Positions 40,045 to 47,248 of a stretch of 48,704 nucleotides of DNA are shown one piece after another. Position numbers and translations under genes: made by a program. Every line of letters starts with the position of its first letter. The first letter of the stretch is position 1. The notes under the pieces were generated by a model. The model was not told the DNA's origin, made no database searches, and worked only from the letters and a program-made list of their open reading frames with translations. This DNA is from Candidatus Gottesmanbacteria bacterium RIFCSPLOWO2_01_FULL_39_12b (GTDB lineage: Bacteria > Patescibacteriota > Microgenomatia > 2-02-FULL-39-11): the NCBI GenBank assembly GCA_001780955.1, contig MFJR01000007.1, forward strand, positions 252,177-300,880, read 5' to 3'.

Positions 40045-40701
40045 TTATTTTTCAAACTTTATATCTTTTTCTAATCTAACAAAGTCTCTAAAATTATTCC
40101 CGGCAAATTGTCTTATTTCTCTTGCTGTTCTAGGACCTCTGGCTAGAATAATTACTTCTTTACCTGTCGTTTTTAGAAACTTCAGTACGGGTAAAAAGTC
40201 ACCATCCCCAGATAAAATTAAAAGAGTGTTAAAATTATCTTTTTCTTTCATAAGGTAAAATGCCATATCAACATCGCAATTGGCTTTTCTCTGGGTACTT
40301 CCGTCTTCTTGATGATAAAGTTTCACTGGCTTCAAGAATAATTTATAACCAAACTGATCAAGTTTTAAATAGAAACGAATTCTTTGGAGATGTTTCGAGA
40401 GTAAAAGAAGTTGCGCTTCATTTAATTTCTTTCCCTGCTTTTTAATATAATTCAATAACTTCTTCTCTAGCTGAATGATTGGAACTGTTTCATGTCTTAA
40501 ATAGTCATGTTGATATCCATGGATTTCAACGCCACCGAAGTAAAAAACTTCAGAAACCCCATATCTCTTCCTAAGATATTTAATGAGTTTTAAGTAATCA
40601 ATTTTCCATCCCAAACTTTTTTCTCCACCATAGAACAGATTTGACGCATCAATAAAAGCATAAGTTCTTAATTTTGATCTGGCTGTCTTTAATTTATTCA
40701 T
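40045..40701 (-). CDS. NYN-domain (LabA/DUF88, PIN-like) putative RNase
   Basis: This 218-residue protein has the NYN/LabA pattern of acidic residues in a PIN-like fold: YAFIDASNLFYGGEKSLGW (first Asp and Asn), KANCDVDMAFYLMKE (second acidic cluster) and LLILSGDGDFLPVLKFLKTTGKEVIILA (third cluster, SGDxDF). Such proteins are metal-dependent RNases or are linked to RNA metabolism. A TATAAT box with TG extension ends 7 nt before its ATG, predicting a leaderless message. The gene lies between two copies of an 85-bp repeat and may be a recent insertion or duplication product between ldt and ychF. Confidence 0.85.
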   Translation of the reverse strand: MNKLKTARSKLRTYAFIDASNLFYGGEKSLGWKIDYLKLIKYLRKRYGVSEVFYFGGVEIHGYQHDYLRHETVPIIQLEKKLLNYIKKQGKKLNEAQLLLLSKHLQRIRFYLKLDQFGYKLFLKPVKLYHQEDGSTQRKANCDVDMAFYLMKEKDNFNTLLILSGDGDFLPVLKFLKTTGKEVIILARGPRTAREIRQFAGNNFRDFVRLEKDIKFEK

Positions 40702-40824
40702 TTAAAGTATTATATCAGAATGTCCAATTTATGATATTAAATTATCTTAAAAATAATCCGGAACATCAGCTCTGAAGACTCTTCCTTTTTAGCCTTTGGG
40801 GATAAGAGTGGTCATTTCAAAAGG

Positions 40825-40909
40825 TATGGTACATTTTATCAAATTATAGATTAGAAAATAAGAAGGAGTTGTAATCCCTAGGTGTCCTAGCTAAACCACC
40901 TCCCAGGTG
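40825..40909. repeat. 85-bp direct repeat, copy 2
   Basis: This is the second copy of the ychF leader repeat. It lies 8 bp from the ldt stop and about 120 bp upstream (minus strand) of the NYN gene. Its TATAAT box reads toward the NYN gene. The rest of the 40702-40824 gap holds the NYN -10 box and nothing else recognised. Confidence 0.9.
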
Positions 40910-40916
40910 GGAGTTA

Positions 40917-41642
40917 TTAAATAGGAGCTTGACCGAAGATTGTGATAGAAGTTCCGGGATTGGAATCAGAAGCGTGTCTAGTAGTATCACCTTCAGTTAT
41001 AGGCCCTGCCCAATAATAAAGCTTCTTTGCATCTTCAGGACGGATATTTACACATCCATGGCTCATGGGATAACCAAAGTTATTATGCCAATACGCTCCG
41101 TGAAGGCTAAATCCTCGAGCAGCAGAAGCATTTGCACCCGAATAAAACATCGTATAAGGGACATTATATAAATTATAATAAGTCCCGTCACTTGGATTTC
41201 CACCAGCCATATGCGCATATCGGAGTTTAATCCAGATTTTAAATTCACCCACAGGAGTAGGATACCATTTGCCCGTAGATACTGGAAATTCCATTACTTT
41301 TTTATCGCCCTCAAAAGCCATAAGCCTTTGTCTTTGCAAATCTACATAAATGTGTTTTAACTCAGTTGTCTCTCCCAGAACTTGATAAGAGGGATAACTA
41401 TCGGCTATATATTGTGGAGAATTTACTGTTCTATCCATAAAGACACTCTCTTTACCGTACTGGTATGCACCTGATAATTCTTTTATACAAGTGATTGAAT
41501 TAGCGCATATCGTAGATTTCCCAAAAAAATTATTAAAAAGAAATAATCCAATAATAATAAAACAACTAAATAAAAGCCATTTCAGAAGAAAAAATAAGGA
41601 TTTTTTAGGAAACCTTTTTTTGTTAAGTCTTCTTTTTGCCAT
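40917..41642 (-). CDS. L,D-transpeptidase (YkuD domain), membrane anchored
   Basis: This protein has 241 residues from the ATG at 41642; a TTG six codons earlier overlaps the previous stop and would give coupling. It has a basic N-terminus, one membrane helix (LKWLLFSCFIIIGLFLFNNFF) and an outer YkuD domain: HIYVDLQRQRLMAFEGDKKVMEFPVSTGK, a catalytic region with SLHGAYWHNNFGYPMSHGCVNIR, where His, Ser, His, Gly and Cys form the conserved HXX..SHGC site. These enzymes make 3-3 cross-links in peptidoglycan or attach proteins to it. It follows a gene for another membrane-anchored protein, with which it probably forms an operon. Confidence 0.9.
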   Translation of the reverse strand: MAKRRLNKKRFPKKSLFFLLKWLLFSCFIIIGLFLFNNFFGKSTICANSITCIKELSGAYQYGKESVFMDRTVNSPQYIADSYPSYQVLGETTELKHIYVDLQRQRLMAFEGDKKVMEFPVSTGKWYPTPVGEFKIWIKLRYAHMAGGNPSDGTYYNLYNVPYTMFYSGANASAARGFSLHGAYWHNNFGYPMSHGCVNIRPEDAKKLYYWAGPITEGDTTRHASDSNPGTSITIFGQAPI

Positions 41643-41656
41643 TGTATATTGAGTCT

Positions 41657-42295
41657 TCAACGACTACCTAATATATAAAATATTTTCCCTCCCACATCAA
41701 ACCAATAAGATTGTCCTTTTGTGCCATTTTCTTTAACAGTAAATATATGTAGAAGGTTATTGGAATCCCAACCAGTAATGTCAGATAAATTATACCCGAA
41801 TTTTTTCTCTTCAAATAAAGGGACCACGTCTATAAATTCGCTCCCGTCTGCAAATGATTCTCCATTGGCCTTAAAGACCATAAAAGATAAATAACTTATA
41901 TCATTTTCTTTCAAAAATAAATATTTATTATCGGGGGACCAGCTGTTTTCAGGAATTTGAATTTCCTGATTTTCACCTAGAGTCTTGGAAAAAATAATTT
42001 TCTCATTTGTTCCTGAAACTTCTGATACCGTAAAAGTATAATTCGCCAAAGTCTGGTTCTTAGAAGTTTTATTCATGACTACTTTCATCGTTCCATCTGG
42101 CGAATAAACTTCTGATTTATAAGTTACTTCTTGTACAGGTACAGGAGTTGGACTGGAAAGAATCGTTTCTGCAAAAGAGAGTCCGCTTAAAAGAGATGAA
42201 GAATTACTGGATAACTGTCTTGTAAAAATTACTGCTAATATGGCGATAATAATTGTAGGAATCAAAAACTTCGGCTTATTGAAAAATCTAACCAT
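41657..42295 (-). CDS. Membrane-anchored extracytoplasmic protein of unknown function
   Basis: This 212-residue protein has an N-terminal helix (FLIPTIIIAILAVIFT), a short Pro/Ser linker (LSSPTPVPVQEV) and a beta-rich outer domain (VYSPDGTMKVVMNKTSKNQ, IPENSWSPDNKYLFLKEND, SDITGWDSNNLLHIFTVKE). The SPDG and SPDNKYL motifs resemble blades of WD40/TolB-like propellers, but only about three could fit. It is upstream of the L,D-transpeptidase gene, with its stop 15 nt from that gene's ATG, so a cell-wall role is likely. Its promoter is well formed and ends 7 nt before the start codon. Confidence 0.65.
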   Translation of the reverse strand: MVRFFNKPKFLIPTIIIAILAVIFTRQLSSNSSSLLSGLSFAETILSSPTPVPVQEVTYKSEVYSPDGTMKVVMNKTSKNQTLANYTFTVSEVSGTNEKIIFSKTLGENQEIQIPENSWSPDNKYLFLKENDISYLSFMVFKANGESFADGSEFIDVVPLFEEKKFGYNLSDITGWDSNNLLHIFTVKENGTKGQSYWFDVGGKIFYILGSR

Positions 42296-42302
42296 CTACT
42301 TT

Positions 42303-42370
42303 AGGATAAAAATAATATACGAAGAAGTCAACCCTTTTCTATTGTAACATCAATTAGTAGCTTATATAAT
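42303..42370. promoter_or_regulatory. Back-to-back promoters for the 42295 (minus) and 42402 (plus) genes
   Basis: Minus strand: TTGACT (42326-42331), 17 nt, TATCCT (42303-42308), then 7 nt to the ATG. Plus strand: TTGTAA (42342-42347), 17 nt, TATAAT (42365-42370), then a leader of about 25 nt with a strong ribosome site. The -35 boxes are 10 bp apart. Confidence 0.7.
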
Positions 42371-42401
42371 TATATCTGACAAATAAAGGTGGTGATGATA
42401 A

Positions 42402-42647
42402 ATGGCAGTAAAGATAGGCACGATTACCCATTATTACGATAAAATCGGAGTAGCGGTAGTTAAATTGATTAAACCTATGGTTGCGGGCGATACTATAAAA
42501 ATATCAGGGAAAGGAAGGGAGTTTACCCAGGTTGTCTCATCTATACAAAAGGAGCATCAGGAACTTAAAAAGGCCAAAAAGGGAGATGATATTGGGATGA
42601 AGGTTGACCAGCCTGTAAAACCGAAAGACGTGGTATTTAAGATTTGA
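42402..42647 (+). CDS. Small translation-factor-like beta-barrel protein
   Basis: This 81-residue protein resembles domain 2 of translational GTPases (EF-Tu/IF2 type): KIGTITHYYDKIGVAVVKLIKPMVAGDTIKISG, FTQVVSSIQKEHQELKKAKKGDDIGMKVDQPVKPKDVVFKI. Stand-alone proteins of this kind are common in CPR bacteria and archaea, and also resemble the U32-peptidase-associated beta-barrel. No function is established. It has a good promoter and the best Shine-Dalgarno sequence of the region (AAAGGTGGTGAT, 5 nt before the ATG), suggesting high expression. Confidence 0.8.
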   Translation: MAVKIGTITHYYDKIGVAVVKLIKPMVAGDTIKISGKGREFTQVVSSIQKEHQELKKAKKGDDIGMKVDQPVKPKDVVFKI

Positions 42648-42663
42648 AAGAAACTATGTGATC

Positions 42664-43581
42664 TTAACGGGAAATTAGGGGACGGGAAGATCTGACAGAG
42701 AGTGTAATCATAGGTGAGGGATTAATACCTGGTGAGGGTGCAGATTGCGGCGGTATAAAAGAGGTAATAATAGGCCTAGGTAAAGCAAGAGTAGGTAAAA
42801 TAATTCTGTTAAAACGAAGTTGTGGTAGAGAGAAAATCACCGGAGTAGGAGTGGGTAAAATTCCAAAAAAGTGAATTAAGCTGTCGTTTCCTACTAAAGT
42901 TGCATCATACTTATTGGCAGAGCTGTCAAACGCCTTTAATTCTCCTCGATTTTCATCCAAATGCCAGAGTAGAACCGTATAAGCATCAGAAATTAAAGGT
43001 GACTGATAAGCTCCCTGATTCCAGAGCTGAGAAACATCGCGGATTTTATTGGAAATTCTAATCTCATCAATACTTCCTTTAAAAGCATTAATATTAGGAT
43101 TATTTTCCAGATATGAATTACCCACCACAATGGTATTTCCAACAGTCAGAAGCAGATTATTTATCACTATCCTGAATACTCTGCTGCCATTGATTAATAA
43201 CTCCGTATAGTCAGGGGCAAGTTTTACCGCGATATGATTCCAGATATTTGCCTGCAAATTTCCCGCGGTGATCAAAACTTGAGTATTGTTATCTGAATTA
43301 TAACGGACTGACAGTGAGGCACCGTTAATACTTATTTCGTAATGTAAACTGTCAGTACCTCCGATAGAAATTATTTTTTGAATTCCGCTTGTTTGATCAG
43401 GCTTGATCCAGGATTCAAAGCTGAAAGCATTCGGATTATTAGAAGATGAAAGTTGTGATTTTAAATACCCCCCCTTCAGCTCCAGAAAGTTTCCGATGGG
43501 ATTAGTTGCATTGATCTGTTGAAAGGCAGGTAAAACAAGAACAAAAAATATTAGAAAAGATAAAAAAATAATTTTCTTCAT
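42664..43581 (-). CDS. Secreted LamG/concanavalin-like lectin-domain protein
   Basis: This 305-residue protein has a signal peptide (IIFLSFLIFFVLVLPAFQQINA) and a LamG-type jelly-roll domain of about 190 residues: SFESWIKPDQTSGIQKIIS, ISINGASLSVRY, IWNHIAVKLAPDYTELLINGSRV, FKGSIDEIRISNKIRDVSQLW and LLWHLDENRG. These are the characteristic strands of sugar-binding or adhesive laminin-G domains. A Pro/Ser-rich tail (about 60 residues) follows without a membrane helix or sorting motif. It is probably exported for binding a surface or host glycan. Its leader carries a hairpin with seven T residues just before the ATG. Confidence 0.8.
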   Translation of the reverse strand: MKKIIFLSFLIFFVLVLPAFQQINATNPIGNFLELKGGYLKSQLSSSNNPNAFSFESWIKPDQTSGIQKIISIGGTDSLHYEISINGASLSVRYNSDNNTQVLITAGNLQANIWNHIAVKLAPDYTELLINGSRVFRIVINNLLLTVGNTIVVGNSYLENNPNINAFKGSIDEIRISNKIRDVSQLWNQGAYQSPLISDAYTVLLWHLDENRGELKAFDSSANKYDATLVGNDSLIHFFGILPTPTPVIFSLPQLRFNRIILPTLALPRPIITSFIPPQSAPSPGINPSPMITLSVRSSRPLISR

Positions 43582-43605
43582 AAAAAAACCTGCTCCTGGC
43601 AGGAT
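43582..43605 (-). promoter_or_regulatory. Terminator-like hairpin in the LamG gene leader
   Basis: On the minus strand CCTGC-CAGGA-GCAGG is followed by seven T residues that run up to the ATG. The AGGAG in the loop could serve as a ribosome site. An alternative fold, TCCT-GCC-AGGA, excludes the first. This could be an attenuator. Confidence 0.45.
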
Positions 43606-43615
43606 GGCAACATAG

Positions 43616-43666
43616 GTTATAGATTATAATCCTGATATTGTCAACTCTTTATTAAGCTTCTATAAT
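43616..43666. promoter_or_regulatory. Divergent promoters sharing one -35 region
   Basis: Plus strand: TTGTCA (43638-43643), 17 nt, TATAAT (43661-43666), ending 10 nt before the ATG at 43677. Minus strand: TTGACA (43639-43644), 17 nt, TATAAC (43616-43621), driving the LamG gene. The -35 hexamers overlap by 5 bp on opposite strands. Confidence 0.7.
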
Positions 43667-43676
43667 CTTTTATATT

Positions 43677-44042
43677 ATGGAATGGAAAAACGCAGAAGAT
43701 ATTAAAAAGGATATAAATGAAATTGTCAATAAATTAAATCTTGATTATATCGACTGCAAAAGGGTCATTTGTTTTAGAAGTCAAGGCTCGAGTTCCAGGG
43801 CCCGGGCCCGTATCTGGAATTTCCCCCGGGTTTGGCAACAGGCTTTGAAACTCCCCCCCCATTATATAATCGAAGTCTTATCCCAATACTTTGACAAGTT
43901 ATCACGGGACGATCAAAGACGGGTTTTAATACACGAAATATTACATATCCCCAGGAATTTTTCCGGAAGTTTAGTGCCTCATCGGGGACGTTATGCAAGA
44001 ATAGATGAAAGACGGGTAGAAAGCTTATTCAAAATGCTATGA
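43677..44042 (+). CDS. Zincin-like putative metallopeptidase
   Basis: This 121-residue protein has the zinc-binding motif HEILH (HExxH) in VLIHEILHIPRNFSGSLVPHRGR, with a downstream His as a possible third ligand. The N-terminal half (YIDCKRVICFRSQGSSSRARARIWNFPRVWQQAL) and overall size match the putative phage-type metallopeptidase family known from CPR and archaea. The substrate is unknown. It is translationally coupled to the holA-like gene (ATGA overlap). An eight-C run at 43853-43860 lies in its coding sequence. Confidence 0.75.
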   Translation: MEWKNAEDIKKDINEIVNKLNLDYIDCKRVICFRSQGSSSRARARIWNFPRVWQQALKLPPHYIIEVLSQYFDKLSRDDQRRVLIHEILHIPRNFSGSLVPHRGRYARIDERRVESLFKML

Positions 44043-44731
44043 TCACGATTATTCACGGAGATGACGCGGTACTTTCCAGAAACACCTTAAAAAACGAAAT
44101 TTCGGAATATTCTGAAGCGGAAATAGTCAGTCTTGACGGTAACCGGATCTCTATAACCGAGCTTATGCAGGCCTGTGAGAGCCTCTCTCTTTTTTCATCT
44201 GCGAAATTAATCCGAATCGAAAATTTACTCTCGGGTGGTCTTAAACAAAAAGCGGAAATGATAAATTATTTAACGAAAGTTAAATGTGAGTACCCGGTCT
44301 ATCTCTGGGAGAAACAGGAAATCGAAAAAACTATTACTAAAAAATTTCCCTCCAAAACTAAAATAATTTTATGTCAACCCCCGAAGCTGCTATTTAATTT
44401 CCTGGAGTCGATCGGATTTTTTAAGGGGGCCCAGCTGGTAAATCATTTCCATTTATTATTAGAGCAAAGCGAGGTAGAGTTAATACTTGTCATGATTTAT
44501 AGGCAATTTCGGAATTTGATTCTGGTAAAAGCGGCTAAAAAATCGAATGAAACCGTGACAGGCTTACCTTCATGGCAACAGCAAAAACTTTTGAAACAAG
44601 CCAGCCAGTTTACTTTAGAGAAATTAATCGTCCTTTACCGAAAATTAATCTCCTTAGAATATAAAATTAAGAGCGGGCAAACTCCGTTCAATCTTAGGCA
44701 ACTGCTTGACATTTATTTTTTAAGTCTATAG
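44039..44731 (+). CDS. holA: DNA polymerase III delta subunit-like protein (short HolA)
   Basis: This 230-residue protein resembles the clamp-loader subunit delta, shortened from the usual 330-350. The N-terminus MITIIHGDDAVLSRNTLKNEI is typical of HolA, followed by ISITELMQACESLSLFSSAKLIRIEN (the region that finds and reports damage to the AAA-like core). The C-terminal helical collar ends FTLEKLIVLYRKLISLEYKIKSGQTPFNLRQLLDIYFLSL, matching the HolA ending. The AAA+ middle is compact. It likely loads the beta clamp together with DnaX. It is coupled to the upstream zincin-like gene. Confidence 0.8.
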   Translation: MITIIHGDDAVLSRNTLKNEISEYSEAEIVSLDGNRISITELMQACESLSLFSSAKLIRIENLLSGGLKQKAEMINYLTKVKCEYPVYLWEKQEIEKTITKKFPSKTKIILCQPPKLLFNFLESIGFFKGAQLVNHFHLLLEQSEVELILVMIYRQFRNLILVKAAKKSNETVTGLPSWQQQKLLKQASQFTLEKLIVLYRKLISLEYKIKSGQTPFNLRQLLDIYFLSL

Positions 44732-44772
44732 CATACTTTATATATCCGTCATACTTTTTCACACAGCAACTG

Positions 44773-46137
44773 ATGATAAAAATTGATCAAACCATATTTA
44801 GAGACTACGACATCAGAGGAATATATCCGACCCAGATCAATGAAAAACTCTTTTATATTCTAGGCCGAGCAGCTGCCACGTACTTTGAAGCTGAGGAAAT
44901 AGCAGTAGGTTACGACTGCCGGTTGTCCTCAAAATCACTTTTTGCGAGTCTTACGTCCGGGATTATGGATCAAGGGGTCAATGTGGTTAATTTGGGTTTA
45001 ATTTCCACTGAAATGCATTATTTTGCCTCCGGCTCTTATAATTTTCCGGCAAATATTATTATTAGTGCTTCTCATAATCCTCCGGAATATAATGGTTTAA
45101 AAATAGTCACCCGGGGTGTCGTACCGCTCAATGGAGAATGGGGTCTTCCGGAAATAAAAATGTTAGCCTTAAAGCAAAAATTTAGTAACGGAAACAAAAG
45201 AGGTTTACTGAAAAATCAGGATATTCTTGATCCCTGGATTAAGCATGTTTTATCTTTCATAGACCCTTTAAAGTTGGCACCCTTAAAAGTAGTGGTGGAT
45301 GCCGGTAACGGGATGGGTGGACGAGCCTGGGATAAAATTAAAGGTCAGGTTCCAGTTAAGATAATACCACTCTATTTCGACCCCGATGGGAATTTTCCGC
45401 ATCATCTGCCCGATCCGTTAAATACAAATAATTTAGTTGATTTGCAAAAAGAAATTATCAAGGAAGAGGCTGATCTCGGTTTTGCTATGGATGGGGACGC
45501 TGACAGATTATTTGTACTTGATGAAAAAGGAGAGATCATTTCCGGTACTATAACCTGCGCCATGCTGGCTGAGTCTCAACTTACAAGATACGGAGGCGGT
45601 AAAGTACTTTATAACGTGGTCTGTGGAAATATCGTCCCCGAAACGATACGCCGTCTGGGAGGGCAACCTCTTCGGGTAAGAGTAGGACATTCTTTTATCA
45701 AGCAGGAGATGAAAAAAAACAAGGCCATTTTCGCCGGAGAACATTCCGGACATTTTTATTTTAAAGATAATTACTGCGCTGACAGTTCGACCATTGCCGG
45801 TTTATTGCTACTTGATTATATCTCTAAAAAAAATCATACTCTCTCCCGTATCGTAAAAGAGTTTGATAAATATTTCTCCTCAGGCGAGATAAACATTAAG
45901 GTAAAAGATGTCGAAGCTATTATAAATAATTTAAAACTAAACTTTAAAGACGCGAAAGGAAGTGACCAAATTGATGGTTTGACGATAAGATATTCAAACT
46001 GGTGGTTTAATCTCAGGGTATCAAAGACAGAACCTTTAATTCGCTTAAACCTGGAAGCTGATAACAAGGATTTAATGGAAGATAAAGAACTTTCGGTTAA
46101 GAATATGATATTATCATCTGGAGGAAATATAGTTTAG
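44773..46137 (+). CDS. manB: Phosphomannomutase/phosphoglucomutase (alpha-D-phosphohexomutase)
   Basis: This 454-residue enzyme interconverts hexose-1- and hexose-6-phosphates. It starts IDQTIFRDYDIRGIYPTQINEK, and has the phosphoserine loop ISASHNPPEYNGLK, the metal-binding loop FAMDGDADRLFVLDEKGE with three Asp, the sugar loop GEHSGHFYFKD, and a C-terminal phosphate-binding domain (RVSKTEPLIRLNLEA). Substrate preference (mannose or glucose) cannot be decided. It is followed 8 nt later by PGI/PMI, so the pair moves carbon between fructose-, glucose- and mannose-6-phosphate and the sugar nucleotides needed by the glycan cluster. Confidence 0.93.
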   Translation: MIKIDQTIFRDYDIRGIYPTQINEKLFYILGRAAATYFEAEEIAVGYDCRLSSKSLFASLTSGIMDQGVNVVNLGLISTEMHYFASGSYNFPANIIISASHNPPEYNGLKIVTRGVVPLNGEWGLPEIKMLALKQKFSNGNKRGLLKNQDILDPWIKHVLSFIDPLKLAPLKVVVDAGNGMGGRAWDKIKGQVPVKIIPLYFDPDGNFPHHLPDPLNTNNLVDLQKEIIKEEADLGFAMDGDADRLFVLDEKGEIISGTITCAMLAESQLTRYGGGKVLYNVVCGNIVPETIRRLGGQPLRVRVGHSFIKQEMKKNKAIFAGEHSGHFYFKDNYCADSSTIAGLLLLDYISKKNHTLSRIVKEFDKYFSSGEINIKVKDVEAIINNLKLNFKDAKGSDQIDGLTIRYSNWWFNLRVSKTEPLIRLNLEADNKDLMEDKELSVKNMILSSGGNIV

Positions 46138-46145
46138 GATATTAT

Positions 46146-47222
46146 ATGATTTCGCTCGACGATGTTAAAAGTATCGATAAAATTGACCAGGGTTTTTCGT
46201 ATTCTTCCATTTCATCTTTAGCCGATCAGTGTGAATCTGCCTGGAATGAGGTCAAAACTTTAAGTTTTCCAGAAGAAAACGAAAATGCATCTTCAATAAT
46301 TTTCTGTGGTATGGGAGGTTCAGCCTATGGAGGCCGAATTATTAAGAGTCTATATCTCAAAGAATTAAGAATTCCTGTTGATGTCATTAGCGGTTATAAT
46401 TTACCGGGATTTGTTGATCAGAATACGTTAATTATTGCCGCAAGTTATTCTGGATATACTGAGGAAACTTTGCAGTGTGTAGAGGAAGCTCTTGATAAAA
46501 AAGCTAAAATTATCGGTATCTGTAGCGGAGGTCTACTCGCCGCTCTATTAAAAAGGGAATTAAAACCTCTTTATTGCTTTATCCCTAAATATAATCCTTC
46601 GATGCAGCCCAGGCTAGGAGCGGGATATATGCAGATTGGACAATTAGCTATACTTTCTTCCTTGGGCTATATTAAAATTGAGGATGAAGATATTTCTAAG
46701 ATTATTCAGGATTTAAGGAATCAACAGCAAAAATTACATAAAGAGATTAAGACTGATAGTAATTACGCTAAACAGTTAGCAAGCATTTTTGTAGACAAGC
46801 AGGTTAACATTATCGGCTCTGAATTTTTGGAAGGAGCAATACATTCCATCCGAAATCCCTTTCATGAGACAAGTAAACATTTTGCCAATTATTTTATTGT
46901 CCCCGAATTAAATCATCACCTGATGGAAGGGTTATCATATCCGGTCGGTTTAAAAGATAAAATGTTGTTTTTAATCGTCGAGTCAGATTTATATGATGCG
47001 AGAATAAAGAGGAGATTAGATTTAACCAGAGAGGTAATCGAAAAAAATAATATTGCTACCCAGACTATAACACTTAAATTCCCAACCGAACTTGGACAGA
47101 CATTAGAATTAATTCAGCTCGGTAGTTATATAACTTATTATTTAGCCATGCTGCATGAAGTTGACCCAGCTAAGATCCCTTGGGTAAATTATTTTAAAGA
47201 AAAATTGTCAGCCAAAGGCTGA
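46146..47222 (+). CDS. Bifunctional phosphoglucose/phosphomannose isomerase (SIS domain)
   Basis: This 358-residue protein has two SIS folds like the archaeal-type PGI/PMI: IIFCGMGGSAYGGRII (phosphate loop), IIAASYSGYTEETLQCVEEAL, PSMQPRLGAGYM, and near the C-terminus FIVPELNHHLMEGLSYP, where the Glu and His are the catalytic residues of this family. It differs from the long bacterial Pgi. It interconverts glucose-6-phosphate, fructose-6-phosphate and mannose-6-phosphate in the cytosol. Its last codons and stop form a 6-bp hairpin, with another hairpin before the ppsA ribosome site. Confidence 0.9.
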   Translation: MISLDDVKSIDKIDQGFSYSSISSLADQCESAWNEVKTLSFPEENENASSIIFCGMGGSAYGGRIIKSLYLKELRIPVDVISGYNLPGFVDQNTLIIAASYSGYTEETLQCVEEALDKKAKIIGICSGGLLAALLKRELKPLYCFIPKYNPSMQPRLGAGYMQIGQLAILSSLGYIKIEDEDISKIIQDLRNQQQKLHKEIKTDSNYAKQLASIFVDKQVNIIGSEFLEGAIHSIRNPFHETSKHFANYFIVPELNHHLMEGLSYPVGLKDKMLFLIVESDLYDARIKRRLDLTREVIEKNNIATQTITLKFPTELGQTLELIQLGSYITYYLAMLHEVDPAKIPWVNYFKEKLSAKG

Positions 47223-47237
47223 TCGTCCTCTGGACGA
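47208..47237 (+). repeat. Two adjacent triloop hairpins between the PGI/PMI gene and ppsA
   Basis: TCAGCC-AAA-GGCTGA (47208-47222) covers the end and stop of the upstream gene. TCGTCC-TCT-GGACGA (47223-47237) follows with no gap and abuts the AAGGAG of ppsA (47238-47243). No T-run follows. They may modulate translation of ppsA, or be paired REP-like units. Confidence 0.6.
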
Positions 47238-47248
47238 AAGGAGTATTT

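Noticed and set aside
39926-40258. Plus-strand reading frame of 110 residues overlapping the NYN gene
   Set aside because: It is antisense to a clear NYN-domain gene, runs through a strong terminator hairpin and encodes a low-complexity Phe/Ser-rich sequence with no motif.
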